Shown here in pieces: positions 1 to 8,922 of a stretch of 64,000 bases of DNA (positions are counted from its first letter, which is position 1; each line of letters begins with the position of its first letter). The DNA is from Chryseobacterium vaccae. Its GTDB lineage: Bacteria; Bacteroidota; Bacteroidia; Flavobacteriales; Weeksellaceae. The stretch spans positions 3,286,001 to 3,350,000 of the forward strand of contig NZ_VSWH01000001.1 in the NCBI RefSeq assembly GCF_009602705.1. Direction: 5' to 3'. Position numbers and translations under genes: made by a program. The notes below the pieces were generated by a model, which had not been told where the DNA came from, searched no databases, and saw nothing but the letters and a program-made list of their open reading frames with translations.

Positions 1-1962
1 CTGATTGAGACGGGCAAAGATCTGGGAAATATTTTCAATGATCTGGGTAGACTGTGAGGTGTCTTCTATTTTAAGGTTGTTCACAATGTCTACCAGAAGT
101 TCAAGCTGCCCGGAAAGCGTATTGATATTCTCTTCAATGACTTTAGCATCCACAGCCTTCTGAAGCCCCGTGATTTCTTCTGAAATCTGCTGAGCTTTTT
201 CCTCATATGGCAGTAACGCACCTTCCTGAAGCAGAAAATCTACACAGGCATTGGACAGTTCAGTATACCGGTCAGCCAATGATTTTTCCAATGAATCCAG
301 AAGCGCTGTATCTGCATATTTCAGTTCTCTCGCTCCGGTTACTTCACCTCTTAACGTTCTGATCTGGGAAAGAGCATCAATGTATTCTGTAAGCTGGGAA
401 TAATGAAGTCTTTTGGTATCATCAAGTATTTTCTGGCAGGAAAGTTTTATTTTCTCTAAAGCTTCCGCCGTATTTTTTCTCTGTTCTACAACTTTTTCGT
501 ACTCATTGATGGCTGAATGGGCAATTTTCCGGATCTCTTTAAGCGGCTGGTTCAGGTTCTGAACTTCATTCTCACCTAAAAAGTAATAGGTATCCAGAAT
601 AAAGGTGGAAAGTTTGACAATATCATCATATAGTCCGCTGTAAGAGTCTTTTTTATTCAGAAGGGTGATCAGCTCCTGGCTTTCTGCCATTACCCTTACG
701 ATATCTTTGTTTCCGATTTTGTAAATCAGGCTGTCTGCTTTTTCAGCATTCGGCTGCAGCTCTTTGGAGAAAGGAGTCTGCCAGATCTGTGCAAGATGAT
801 GTTTGGTGGTTTCAATACTTTCCCTTAGATAAATAAGCTTCCCATCATTCAGAAGGGAGAAGCCGCTACACCGGATGGGTGTTTCTATGGTCTGGGTGAT
901 AATGTTGTAAGAGATCAGCTGATAATTATTGGTTTTATCATCATAGAACACATACAGGAAATTCTCTCCATTGGGTTCTGTTACTGTTTTCAGGTAATAC
1001 AGCCTGTTCTGATCCTGTGAGATTACTTTCAGCCCTCCGGTCTGTAAAGCATATCCATTGGAAAATAATACCCCTTGATTTTCAGGAAGCAGCAACCCTG
1101 AATATTTCAGTGCATCTGCCCTCGAAACGGTCTTTTCCTTGTGATTATAAATGAAATAGCGTTCTGTTTCCTGGTAAGGTTTTATTTTAAACAAAACAAG
1201 GTTATCCAGGTCGCAGAAGTGGATCTCGGCATCATCGAGATTCTGGTCTTTATGGATGACGTCCTCGGAATAGATTCCTTTTCCGGTGTCTGTATTGTCT
1301 TCTACCTTGATGGTAATGTCTCCGCCAATGCTTTCTACAAAGACTTTATCTGCCAAAGAAATATGCGGATGTTTTCCGGACCGCTGCATATCTCTTGTGG
1401 CTTTTGTCCATACGAAGCCGTGCTGCTGCGGATATGATGTTTCCGAAGCACTTCTTGAATCTACATAAGTAAGCTGATTATCTTTGATCAACCATTTGAA
1501 AGCCTTGATATCTGAAGTACTCTCTGAAAGCTGGAAAACCATATAGAGATAATTCTCTGTAAAAGCGAACCTTGCAAAGAAGGTATTTCTGTAATATTTG
1601 TAAAGGTTTTTGAATTCGTCAATAAAAACCTCATCATTAATCAGGGTATAATCCTGAGGTTCAAAGCGGTTTTTATTGATTGTGTATATTGAAAAAACAT
1701 CTGAAATATTAATTTCCGTCTGCAGTCCCAGGTGCGCATTGGATCCGAAGATGAGCTGATCCCCTAGAGAAAATATATCTTTGGCGATACAGTTGTGATC
1801 TGTAGAAATCCTTTCGTTGGCAATAAGAGAAAAATCTATTCCTCCGAAGATACTTTTACGGCTTTCATTAAGCTTTTGAAGTCTTTGGATCAGATCATTC
1901 TTCTGCTCATTCAGACGGTTCTGAATAATTTCGTATGTTCCGGAATTAAGTTTTTCTGACAT
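1..1962 (-). CDS. DUF3686-type 'DNA repair ATPase', N-terminal part (cut by window edge)
   Basis: The frame is open from an ATG at 1962 to the window edge, so at least 654 residues are present and the C-terminus is missing. An in-frame stop lies just upstream of this ATG, which fixes the start. The visible part opens with a short helical segment, then has a beta-rich, WD-like region (about residues 50-330) and a long coiled-coil region (about 380-654). This matches my recollection of the large bacterial proteins annotated as DNA repair ATPase (DUF3686), whose AAA+ domain would lie beyond the edge. Such proteins recur beside PspA and flotillin genes, as here. The family call comes from domain layout plus neighbourhood; the ATPase motifs themselves cannot be seen. 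Confidence 0.7.
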   Translation of the reverse strand, partial: MSEKLNSGTYEIIQNRLNEQKNDLIQRLQKLNESRKSIFGGIDFSLIANERISTDHNCIAKDIFSLGDQLIFGSNAHLGLQTEINISDVFSIYTINKNRFEPQDYTLINDEVFIDEFKNLYKYYRNTFFARFAFTENYLYMVFQLSESTSDIKAFKWLIKDNQLTYVDSRSASETSYPQQHGFVWTKATRDMQRSGKHPHISLADKVFVESIGGDITIKVEDNTDTGKGIYSEDVIHKDQNLDDAEIHFCDLDNLVLFKIKPYQETERYFIYNHKEKTVSRADALKYSGLLLPENQGVLFSNGYALQTGGLKVISQDQNRLYYLKTVTEPNGENFLYVFYDDKTNNYQLISYNIITQTIETPIRCSGFSLLNDGKLIYLRESIETTKHHLAQIWQTPFSKELQPNAEKADSLIYKIGNKDIVRVMAESQELITLLNKKDSYSGLYDDIVKLSTFILDTYYFLGENEVQNLNQPLKEIRKIAHSAINEYEKVVEQRKNTAEALEKIKLSCQKILDDTKRLHYSQLTEYIDALSQIRTLRGEVTGARELKYADTALLDSLEKSLADRYTELSNACVDFLLQEGALLPYEEKAQQISEEITGLQKAVDAKVIEENINTLSGQLELLVDIVNNLKIEDTSQSTQIIENISQIFARLNQ

Positions 1963-2053
1963 AGTGTTGGATTAGGTTGTCATGGCTACCGTAATCGTAA
2001 TACGATAGATCTTTTTGTGGAACTTATAATGCTTTGCTTTTATCTTCATCTAA

Positions 2054-2082
2054 ACCTTATAGGCTTTGAAAACCTATAAGGT
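2054..2082. repeat. Perfect 10-bp inverted repeat (hairpin)
   Basis: ACCTTATAGG and CCTATAAGGT are separated by 9 bases in the gap between the DUF3686 gene and the flotillin gene. There is no T-tract directly after it, so it looks more like an intergenic repeat or protein site than a terminator. Confidence 0.5.
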
Positions 2083-2149
2083 CTGCTTCATAAACAGATA
2101 ATGTATTTTTAATTTGATTATCAATACGTTAACTATATTTAGCAAAGTA

Positions 2150-2185
2150 AAAAACTCTCATTGAAGAATACATTGTGAGTTTTTT
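2150..2185 (-). terminator. Probable terminator of the flotillin operon
   Basis: An imperfect hairpin with AAAACTC arms lies just after the flotillin stop codon and is flanked by A and T runs on both sides. It probably ends the YbjN-PspA-NfeD-flotillin transcript and separates it from the DUF3686 gene. Confidence 0.5.
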
Positions 2186-2194
2186 GATGATGTA

Positions 2195-4216
2195 TTAAAT
2201 AGAGTTATTGTTTACCGGTTTATTTTCCACACCAAGATGTTTTGCCATGTCCAGAGCTCTTTCCAGAATGCCTCTCTCCTGCTGATCTGCCACTCCGTTC
2301 AGTTTAAAAATCAGGGAAGCGATGCTCATATTTTTAATATCATCTGTTGAGATCTTGTATTTGTCTACCATTCCCATCACTCTGCCAATGATATTTTCAC
2401 CATCCCCCAGAAGGTTATCTCTGAGAATCTGGGCATTTTCACTATGATTTACGAATTTATCCAATCCTTTTCCTGCTGAAACCTGGCGGATCACATTATC
2501 AAAGAAGGTGTTATCTCCTCCTACAATATCAATCTTAGCCGATTTGAAGGCTTCTGCCAATACCAGCGACTGTGCGTCTGCAATATCTTTCTGAACAGCA
2601 ATCTGAGCCAGTTCTACTTCTTTTTCTTTATTCAGTTTCAGACGGAATTCTTCGTGATCTTTTCCGGCATCGTTCAGTTTCTTCATGGCTTCTGCTTTCT
2701 CATTGATTCCAGCCGCTTCTGCTAAGGCTTTTTCTTTGATTACTTCTGCCTGAGCAATTCCTTCTTTTTTAACAGCTTCTGCTTTTTTCTCGATTACTAC
2801 TGCTTCTACAATACCCTGTCTTTCTGCAGCATCAGCTTTAGCATGCAATACCTGAGCTTCAGATAGGCCTACTGTTGCTTCTTCTTTCGCTTTGGCATCA
2901 GCAATGATTTTACGTGCTTCTGCTTCTTTTTCTGCTGCATCTCTTTTGGCCTGGGCTTCAATCACATATTTCTGAGCATCTTTTTCTGCTGCCAGCCTTC
3001 TGGATTCCGCCGCTCTGGTTTCCACGATCAGTTTTTTCTCTGCCTCCTGAGTGGCTACTGTAATTTCTACCTGCTTGTTTCTTTCTGCAGTTTTGAATGC
3101 TTCAAGGTCTTTAATGCCCTGCTGTTCTTCCACCACTGTTTTTTCCATGGTCAGACGCTCACGGATCGCATCCTGAATGCTTTTCTTTTCGAGTTCGATG
3201 GCTTTGTCTTTTTCAATCTGTGCCAGGGAAACGATCCTTTCTCTTTCTGTAGCTTCAAGAGCTTTGTCTTTCATCACTCTTTCTGTTTCTACAAGATCGG
3301 CACGCTCTTTATTTTTAGCAGCAATAACCACCTGACGAAGCTTATTTTCTTCTGCAATCTGCAGTTTTTCTTCTGTAGCAATTCGAACCGTTTCATATCT
3401 CAGACGTTCTTCTTCTTCTACTTTTAAAATTTCTGCATTTTCACGAGCCTTGATGTTGGCTACTTCTCTTTTTTGAGATTCTTCTTTTTCCGCCAGCTGT
3501 TTTTCCAGTTCCAGGATGGCCTCACGGGCTTCAACATTTTGTTTTGTGATTGTTTTTTCCTGATCTCTGCGCACCTGGTTCGCTTTAATATTCTGGTTTG
3601 CTGTAAGTTCAGTTATTTTTTTGATCCCCTCAGAATCTAAAATATTATCTTTATCAAGTTTGTCAATTGAAGTCTGTTCAAGATAGTCAATCGCACAGTC
3701 GTCAAGGACATATCCGTTCAGATCTGTTCCGATAATGTGAAGGATTTCCTGGCGAAATTCGCTTCTTGCTTCGTATAATTCAGTAAAATCAAATTTCTTT
3801 CCTACCGTTTTAAGGGCTTCTGAGAATTTTGCTTCAAACAGTTCTCTTAAGGTACCTGCATCAGAAGCTCTCTGACATCCGATGGTTTGGGCAACATTGA
3901 CAATATCATCTACTGATTTGTTGACACGGATAAAGAAAGCTACCTGAATATCGGCTCTCATGTTATCTTTACAAATCAGCCCGGCTTTTCCTTCTCTTGC
4001 GATTTCCAGCTTTTTTACGGAAATATCCATAGATTCCATACGGTGAATGATAGGGATTACAATACCTGCATTAAAAAATACTTTCGTTCCGCCATATCCT
4101 GTTCTCAAAATAACGATTCCCTGAACGGTCTTCTTATACATGGATAAGATCCAGAAAACCAACCCGACTGAAGCCACTACAGCAACAATAATTCCAGCAA
4201 TAAAAGGTAAATTCAT
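2195..4216 (-). CDS. Flotillin-family (SPFH/YqiK-like) membrane scaffold protein
   Basis: This 673-residue protein has one N-terminal membrane segment (about residues 5-25) and an SPFH/band-7 domain (about 27-190). A very long Ala/Glu/Lys-rich coiled coil (about 195-560) and a C-terminal oligomerisation region follow. That is the layout of flotillins, which form membrane microdomains and organise envelope proteins. The ATG at 4216 begins directly before the hydrophobic anchor. Upstream on the same strand are an NfeD/YqiJ-like OB-fold protein and PspA, the classical partners of flotillins in envelope-stress operons. The 121-base gap to the NfeD-like gene shows no strong promoter, so co-transcription is likely. 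Confidence 0.9.
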   Translation of the reverse strand: MNLPFIAGIIVAVVASVGLVFWILSMYKKTVQGIVILRTGYGGTKVFFNAGIVIPIIHRMESMDISVKKLEIAREGKAGLICKDNMRADIQVAFFIRVNKSVDDIVNVAQTIGCQRASDAGTLRELFEAKFSEALKTVGKKFDFTELYEARSEFRQEILHIIGTDLNGYVLDDCAIDYLEQTSIDKLDKDNILDSEGIKKITELTANQNIKANQVRRDQEKTITKQNVEAREAILELEKQLAEKEESQKREVANIKARENAEILKVEEEERLRYETVRIATEEKLQIAEENKLRQVVIAAKNKERADLVETERVMKDKALEATERERIVSLAQIEKDKAIELEKKSIQDAIRERLTMEKTVVEEQQGIKDLEAFKTAERNKQVEITVATQEAEKKLIVETRAAESRRLAAEKDAQKYVIEAQAKRDAAEKEAEARKIIADAKAKEEATVGLSEAQVLHAKADAAERQGIVEAVVIEKKAEAVKKEGIAQAEVIKEKALAEAAGINEKAEAMKKLNDAGKDHEEFRLKLNKEKEVELAQIAVQKDIADAQSLVLAEAFKSAKIDIVGGDNTFFDNVIRQVSAGKGLDKFVNHSENAQILRDNLLGDGENIIGRVMGMVDKYKISTDDIKNMSIASLIFKLNGVADQQERGILERALDMAKHLGVENKPVNNNSI

Positions 4217-4337
4217 AGTTTATTAATGTTTATTTATAGGTGAATGTGTTTTTTGTTTTTTTCTAAAAATATTGAATCAGGATATCCAGGATATAGCTGA
4301 ATATAATCATAAAAATAGAAAGCATATCTTCAATTTT

Positions 4338-4988
4338 TTAATATCTCATTGATTTCCGTACGTAGTAAATTCTTTTATCATAGTCTTCGTCTACAATCAT
4401 GACGTGCGTTCCGTATTCCAGCTTTACTCCGTTTTCACTTTTTACCATCAGGGTCATTGGATCACTGCCGATAAAGACTTCCATCATTCCGATTTTTTCA
4501 TCCTGTATGCTGGATTTCAGCCTTCCTTCTCTTCCCAGAAAATCATGGGCTACCTCTCCTTTATGGTTGATCTCTTTGAAAAACGGGTTTAGTGGTTTTA
4601 AGATCAGCTTTGTTAACAGCATTCCTGCAATGAGCAATGGAAATAGGGCTAAAATTCCCAGCCACGTAGGCATTGTTATGAAATAGTTCAGATAGAAAGA
4701 ACCTAACCACGCGATCAGAAGTGACAGGGTAAGGAAATAAGTCATCGGAACAATATCCAGATTAAGAAATTTCAGGAACTGCATCCATGCGGAGGCATCG
4801 TGATCAGCAATATGAACATGACCGTCCGGAGAATCGGTACCTGTATCCAGGTCATGGTGTATTCCCACATCAATATCCAGTCCGGTGAGTATGGTAAATA
4901 TCCAGTATATCACCGACAGGATCAGCAAAACGCTTAATACGGTGTTTACCGGGGAAAATGCTGTGTTTAAAAATTCCTGAAAGGTCAT
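4338..4988 (-). CDS. YqiJ/NfeD-like membrane protein with C-terminal OB-fold
   Basis: This protein has 216 residues. Membrane segments lie near residues 13-36, 83-105 and 108-128, and a soluble beta-rich C-terminal domain of about 70 residues has the character of an NfeD-type OB fold. A His/Asp-rich loop (about residues 42-65) sits between the first two helices and could bind metal; that is inference. NfeD-type proteins are obligate neighbours of flotillins in many bacteria and are thought to assist their assembly. The gene starts 2 bases after the pspA stop codon, so the two are probably translationally coupled. Confidence 0.8.
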   Translation of the reverse strand: MTFQEFLNTAFSPVNTVLSVLLILSVIYWIFTILTGLDIDVGIHHDLDTGTDSPDGHVHIADHDASAWMQFLKFLNLDIVPMTYFLTLSLLIAWLGSFYLNYFITMPTWLGILALFPLLIAGMLLTKLILKPLNPFFKEINHKGEVAHDFLGREGRLKSSIQDEKIGMMEVFIGSDPMTLMVKSENGVKLEYGTHVMIVDEDYDKRIYYVRKSMRY

Positions 4989-4990
4989 AT

Positions 4991-5692
4991 TTAGCCTTTT
5001 TTAAGTGTTTCTTTTAACCTGTTCAAAGCTTCTTCGGCTTCGGTGTCTTTAGTACTGACCATGGCATCTATTTCTTCATCAATACTTTTTCCTGTTTTTG
5101 AAATATCGGCATAGGCCTCTGCAACAGCTTCCTGCTGCACCACTCTTTCTTTAAGTTTCTCCAGCATGGTTACGGCGCTGCTGGTATCCATCTGGGTCAT
5201 TTTCTGATTGATGTCTCTGGTGGCTTCACTTACCTGAACCCTTGCTTTCAGGGTAATTAATTCATTTTCCCATTTGGCAATACTGGACTTCAGATGAGTG
5301 ATGTTCGTCTGCATTTTCTCACAATCAGCCTGAAGCTTTTCATGTTCTTTCTGCAATGAGGCTGCATTTTCTTTAGAGGAAGTCTGTCTTTTCAGGGCTT
5401 CTTTGGCCAGACGGTCAGCTTCAGACGGATCTGCTTCTCCTTTTTCTGCCTTCTGAATGATCATCACCGCTTTGTTGTAATAATCTTCTGCTACCTGTTC
5501 TTCTGTTTCTGCCGCATTTTTTTTACGGATAGCCAGTGCTTTCAGCTGAGCCAGCGCTTCGATGCTTTTACCCAGCTCTTCTTTCATTTCCCGGATCCCC
5601 TGTTCGGTTAGGTTGATGGGATCTTCAAAGCTTTCGATCACCGAATGGATCTCTGCTTTTCCTATTGTTAATAGTCTTTTAAAAATGTTCAT
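4991..5692 (-). CDS. pspA: PspA/IM30-family membrane-remodelling protein
   Basis: The 233-residue protein is almost wholly alpha-helical with heptad-like charged repeats and no signal peptide. The N-terminus (about residues 1-25) is amphipathic, as expected of the ESCRT-III-related PspA/Vipp1 family that coats and repairs the inner membrane. The usual length of about 220-230 residues is matched. It lies between a YbjN-like gene (18 bases upstream) and the NfeD-like gene (2 bases downstream) in one operon. No PspF-type activator is present, so control probably differs from the enterobacterial phage-shock system; the divergent XRE gene is a candidate. Confidence 0.88.
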   Translation of the reverse strand: MNIFKRLLTIGKAEIHSVIESFEDPINLTEQGIREMKEELGKSIEALAQLKALAIRKKNAAETEEQVAEDYYNKAVMIIQKAEKGEADPSEADRLAKEALKRQTSSKENAASLQKEHEKLQADCEKMQTNITHLKSSIAKWENELITLKARVQVSEATRDINQKMTQMDTSSAVTMLEKLKERVVQQEAVAEAYADISKTGKSIDEEIDAMVSTKDTEAEEALNRLKETLKKG

Positions 5693-5710
5693 GACAATAT
5701 CTTTTGTGAA

Positions 5711-6106
5711 TTACTTACTCATTTCAAGCATTTCGTTGGCAAATTCCCCTACGAGAATTCCCAGTGAATTGATGGAGGCCATTACTTCGTTTTGCGCCAT
5801 ATTATCTGTAGGAAGAGTATCTCTGAAAATGACCCGTTTTCCCGTTTGGTCCAGAACAAACGCTCCGTGTACAATATCCCTGTTTTTCTGAAGCAGGCTT
5901 CTGTATATTTTTTCTGTGGGATTTTTTATTTCGAAAAGAAACTGCTCCATGATCAGGATCGAATCAGATATAATAAGGATCATATTCTTGATTCCGTTGG
6001 ATTCCTTTTCGATGATTAAAATTCTCTGAGCTTCATCTTCCAGCATGATATTAAACTCATAATCTAACAACCACTCTTTGACTGTTCTAAATATTTGATT
6101 TTTCAT
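5711..6106 (-). CDS. YbjN-like / type III chaperone-fold small protein
   Basis: The protein has 131 residues. The frame stays open up to a TTG at 6169, but the ATG at 6106 is the better start because the promoter (6140-6170) overlaps the longer version. The alternating strand-helix pattern, the conserved-looking 'LIISD' and 'QKNRDIVHGAF' segments and the size suggest the YbjN/T3SS-chaperone-like fold found beside PspA and AAA+ ATPases in stress operons. The assignment is by resemblance and context only. It is the first gene of the operon, divergent from the XRE regulator. Confidence 0.6.
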   Translation of the reverse strand: MKNQIFRTVKEWLLDYEFNIMLEDEAQRILIIEKESNGIKNMILIISDSILIMEQFLFEIKNPTEKIYRSLLQKNRDIVHGAFVLDQTGKRVIFRDTLPTDNMAQNEVMASINSLGILVGEFANEMLEMSK

Positions 6107-6139
6107 GACGGCTGGTTTTAGTTGTTTAAAATTCTTACA

Positions 6140-6170
6140 CAAATATAAAATAAAATTTTCAAAATGCAAA
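6140..6170 (-). promoter_or_regulatory. Promoter of the YbjN-PspA-flotillin operon
   Basis: On the minus strand TTTG, 19 bases, then TATATTTG gives a full match to the Bacteroidota -33/-7 consensus. The -7 box ends 33 bases before the ATG at 6106. Confidence 0.75.
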
Positions 6171-6202
6171 TATTTTTAGCATTCATTTGTTTGATATTTG
6201 TC

Positions 6203-6210
6203 TATATTTG
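6203..6210 (+). promoter_or_regulatory. -7 box of the XRE regulator gene
   Basis: TATATTTG matches the TAnnTTTG consensus and lies 18 bases before the ATG at 6229. No TTG stands at the right distance upstream, so the -33 element is weak. The two divergent promoters sit within about 70 bases and could share an operator. Confidence 0.5.
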
Positions 6211-6228
6211 CAAAAAAGATTAGACAAA

Positions 6229-6840
6229 ATGAGCTTTTTCGGAACCAATATCAAGAAAATAAGACAGGTTAAAGGATTGAGCCAAAAGGCTTTTGCCGAT
6301 CTGTTTGATTTAAACAGAGGGGTAATCAGCTCCTATGAAGAAGGACGTGCCGAGCCCAAAATTGAAACAATTCTGAAAGTGGCCAGCCATTTTAATCTGA
6401 ATCTTGACAAATTACTGACTGAAACCCTACAGGTAAACCAGTTAGCCAGTGTTTCTGACATTGACCAGCTCATGTTTTTTCCGGAACTGGCTATAAAAAA
6501 TAATGTCGAAGAGGCAAAGGAGCCGGAAAATAGCTCAGCCAACGCCATTATATTGCAAAAAATATTAGCATCTGTTAATCTGGTGTATGAATTCACTCCT
6601 CAGAGCCCCCTGCTTTCACCTTACCATTATGGAGACATCTTATTTCTGAATAAAGCAGAGTATAAAAACAACCAGCCCGGCACTCTTTTTACCCTTATAG
6701 ATGGACACTTACAATATGCTTCGGAAGATCATTCAGACCTCTATAAAGTGGTAGGATCTTTTTCTACTTCGGAAAAAAATATTTTCATGGATATCCTGGA
6801 AAGGCTGGAGTTATTAGAAAAAACTATTGGCAGAAAATAA
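6229..6840 (+). CDS. XRE-family transcriptional regulator
   Basis: This 203-residue protein has an N-terminal helix-turn-helix of the Cro/CI type (about residues 5-62; 'GLSQKAFADLFDLNRGVIS' carries the recognition helix). The C-terminal half (about 90-190) is a probable ligand or oligomerisation domain that I do not recognise; it lacks LexA-type protease residues that I can see. The ATG at 6229 was chosen over an upstream TTG because the -7 box at 6203-6210 would lie inside the longer reading. It is divergent from the PspA/flotillin operon, so local regulation of that operon is a reasonable inference. Confidence 0.82.
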   Translation: MSFFGTNIKKIRQVKGLSQKAFADLFDLNRGVISSYEEGRAEPKIETILKVASHFNLNLDKLLTETLQVNQLASVSDIDQLMFFPELAIKNNVEEAKEPENSSANAIILQKILASVNLVYEFTPQSPLLSPYHYGDILFLNKAEYKNNQPGTLFTLIDGHLQYASEDHSDLYKVVGSFSTSEKNIFMDILERLELLEKTIGRK

Positions 6841-6930
6841 AGAAAAAACAGGAGCTTAAGACTTACCAAAAGTCATCTCATTTTTTGAGACAGATCCGTT
6901 ATCTACAACTATTTAAATCATTAAAAAACA

Positions 6931-6962
6931 AAAACTCTCTGCCGTGATCGACAGAGAGTTTT
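6931..6962 (-). terminator. Terminator of the first tRNA-Leu gene
   Basis: An 11-bp perfect stem (AAAACTCTCTG / CAGAGAGTTTT) with a 10-base loop stands 19 bases after the tRNA 3' end. On the minus strand it is followed by a T-rich run. Confidence 0.8.
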
Positions 6963-6980
6963 AAAGCACTATTGGCTTAG

Positions 6981-7062
6981 TGCGGATGAAGGGACTCGAA
7001 CCCCCACGCCTCACGGCACCAGATCCTAAGTCTGGCGTGGCTACCAATTACACCACATCCGC
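6981..7062 (-). tRNA. tRNA-Leu(TAG), copy 1
   Basis: An 82-base class II tRNA. The acceptor stem GCGGATG pairs with CATCCGC with A as discriminator, the anticodon loop is CTTAGGA (anticodon TAG), the variable arm is long and the T-loop is GTTCGAGTC. CCA is not encoded. The sequence is identical to the copy at 13082-13163. Confidence 0.95.
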
Positions 7063-7078
7063 AGGATTTATCTGTTGG

Positions 7079-7109
7079 CAAATATAGGATTTTAAATTAA
7101 ATTTACAAA
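7079..7109 (-). promoter_or_regulatory. Promoter of tRNA-Leu copy 1
   Basis: TTTG, 19 bases, TATATTTG on the minus strand; the -7 box is 16 bases before the tRNA 5' end. This is the same arrangement as at the tRNA operon at 13217-13247. Confidence 0.75.
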
Positions 7110-7388
7110 ACAAAAATCCTGAGTATTCCATAAAAAATACCAAGTATTTGATACCATATGTGTTAGGATTTCATAAATTTTTGTAGATTAGTTTTATTGA
7201 AAAAGAGCCTGTATTTAGTCTGAATGTGAAACAAAAATTTCCGTTAGCTGAAGTATAGCAAAAAATTTCATCTTACAAAACTAAAGCTGCCATGAAACCC
7301 CATTTGCTGTCCCTGCTCCAACTTTCTAAGAATATCTATTTGAAAAGCCATAAAAGGATCTCCTGATCTTGGAAAAACACTGTTGTTT
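7110..7388. other. Gap without a supported gene (possible gene remnant)
   Basis: Only short frames are seen, among them a 24-codon frame opening near 7291. The frame of the small ORF at 7389 remains open back to a stop at 7341. No RNA gene or repeat was recognised. This may be decayed coding DNA in the accessory stretch. Confidence 0.3.
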
Positions 7389-7553
7389 ATGACGTATTTT
7401 CCGGAAAACCTGGCATTTAAAGAACAGAAAATAGTTAACCTCACCCAGAACGAATATGACCAACTGACCCTCCATCTGGAAAACGGAACAACAATTTTTC
7501 ACACCATTGATTATGGCGACCAGTTATTTATTGAAAATGAAAAAACAATCTGA
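7389..7553 (+). CDS. Small ORF of unknown function (54 aa), possible remnant
   Basis: ATG at 7389, TGA at 7551-7553. The translation is protein-like (acidic, mixed helix and strand) but I do not recognise it. The frame is open a further 45 bases upstream without another ATG, so it may be the C-terminal leftover of a longer gene. It ends 14 bases before the zinc-ribbon gene and could be its leader cistron. Confidence 0.25.
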   Translation: MTYFPENLAFKEQKIVNLTQNEYDQLTLHLENGTTIFHTIDYGDQLFIENEKTI

Positions 7554-7567
7554 ATGAATGCTTTCAA

Positions 7568-8131
7568 ATGAGAAAACAAAAAGAAAAATACGCGAAATGC
7601 CCGTGCTGCTCCATAGAGAAGCACAGAACAGAAATTACAGTCTGTCTGTCGATTCTTGGAAAGATCATCGTCAAACACTATAAAATGCCCGCTACTGATG
7701 CTTACGAAATGTTGATTGACAGTAGTTATAAATGGGCCTGTGACGACTGTTTAAGCCGTAAAAAAGCCATTGTTGCATTTCCCATATTCCAAAGTAACGA
7801 GCTGGATTCTTATTTAGCTTACTATGATACAGACTTCACCTGCAGAACCTGCGGAACAGACTTTAAGTTTACTAAAGAAGAAAAAAAACTCTGGTATGAA
7901 ACATTAAAATTCAGAATGGAATCAATGCCGGTGAATTGCTTACCTTGCAGAAAGCAAGTCCGTTTGTTGAAAATTGAAAATAATACCCTTTCTGAAATCC
8001 TCAAAAAAGATGACCATGAAATTTCAATTGAAGAACTCAAAACTTTAGTTGATATTTACACTCGTTGGGGTAAGCAGGAAAAAGCAAAATATTACGAAAG
8101 GCTGATCACAAAAAAGCTTAAATCATCATAA
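7568..8131 (+). CDS. Zinc-ribbon protein of unknown function
   Basis: This 187-residue soluble protein has four Cys pairs: CPCC near residue 11, CDDC near 58, CRTC near 92 and CLPC near 124. They suggest two zinc ribbons of the probable zinc-ribbon (zf-trcl-like) class, followed by a charged helical tail (about 135-187). No catalytic motif is evident; a nucleic-acid or protein-binding role would be inference. It begins with ATG at 7568 and heads a run of four small plus-strand genes in the stretch between the two tRNA-Leu copies. Confidence 0.55.
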   Translation: MRKQKEKYAKCPCCSIEKHRTEITVCLSILGKIIVKHYKMPATDAYEMLIDSSYKWACDDCLSRKKAIVAFPIFQSNELDSYLAYYDTDFTCRTCGTDFKFTKEEKKLWYETLKFRMESMPVNCLPCRKQVRLLKIENNTLSEILKKDDHEISIEELKTLVDIYTRWGKQEKAKYYERLITKKLKSS

Positions 8132-8143
8132 TATTCACAGACC

Positions 8144-8383
8144 ATGAAAAAGTTCTCCAGAATTCTAATTGTTATACTGACCATCATCAGCACCTTATTA
8201 CTTTTAGCCATGATCATTGCCTGCATCGCTATGAACGTAAGTTATTGGGGCAGTACAATGGGTAATGAGGTATCTGGATTTTATAACGCTGCGGTACTGA
8301 TGACTTTCTTTATAAGCCTACCCACAATAGCTTTATGGTACATTTTATTACAACAAAGAAAACAAAATATCAACTCTAAATAA
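8144..8383 (+). CDS. Small membrane protein, two transmembrane helices
   Basis: The 79-residue protein has hydrophobic helices at about residues 7-29 and 47-68 and a short basic tail. No family was recognised. It starts 12 bases after the zinc-ribbon gene and ends 7 bases before the next gene, so the genes are probably co-transcribed. Confidence 0.5.
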   Translation: MKKFSRILIVILTIISTLLLLAMIIACIAMNVSYWGSTMGNEVSGFYNAAVLMTFFISLPTIALWYILLQQRKQNINSK

Positions 8384-8390
8384 CCCAACA

Positions 8391-8876
8391 ATGAAAATCA
8401 TTATGGCTTCCCTGTTCATGCTGATAAGCATTCTTTTTATGTCGAAAAAAGAAGCTGGCAACGGAATTGAGGGCACATGGAAAATGAATCTGTATACTAT
8501 GGATTCAGATACTCTGTACATTGAAAACTCTGAGAAGTATACGCTCAGTTATTTTGAAAAAAACATGAAAAATCTTGCAGATACTGAAGAAAAAAGGAAT
8601 AAAATTAAAGCTGAAGGCCAGAAATTATACAACCAATTTAAAACAGTTGAGTTACAGATTAGTAAAAATACCATTCAGTCTTACCGGTCTGCCGGAATGC
8701 TGACTGAAATAAATTTAAAATATAAATTAATTGACGGGAAAATTATTCCCGATGAGAAAGGAAATCAAAAACACCAATATACCATTGATTTTGATAAAGA
8801 CACTGATATTCTGACCATAAAACAGGGTGGCCCTGAGATGAAAATAGTGAATAGGTATTCGAGGGTGAAAAAATGA
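8391..8876 (+). CDS. Putative secreted lipocalin-like protein
   Basis: This 161-residue protein has an N-terminal hydrophobic segment (about residues 1-18) that looks like a signal peptide. It continues into 'GIEGTWKMNLY', the opening strand typical of lipocalin-like domains (GTW motif), followed by alternating strands and a short helical insert. The exact family is not certain. ATG at 8391 follows the small membrane gene by 7 bases. Confidence 0.5.
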   Translation: MKIIMASLFMLISILFMSKKEAGNGIEGTWKMNLYTMDSDTLYIENSEKYTLSYFEKNMKNLADTEEKRNKIKAEGQKLYNQFKTVELQISKNTIQSYRSAGMLTEINLKYKLIDGKIIPDEKGNQKHQYTIDFDKDTDILTIKQGGPEMKIVNRYSRVKK

Positions 8877-8922
8877 TATTTTGCCTGAAAACCGAATGAA
8901 AACAGTACAACAACTCCTCCAT

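Noticed and set aside
2054..2082. Terminator for the DUF3686 or flotillin gene
   Set aside because: Hairpin has no T-tract and stands upstream of DUF3686; the better terminator is at 2150-2185.
6981..7062. Interpreting the tRNA-Leu copies as proven attachment sites of an integrated element
   Set aside because: There is no integrase or excisionase between them and both have complete promoters; kept only as a hypothesis.
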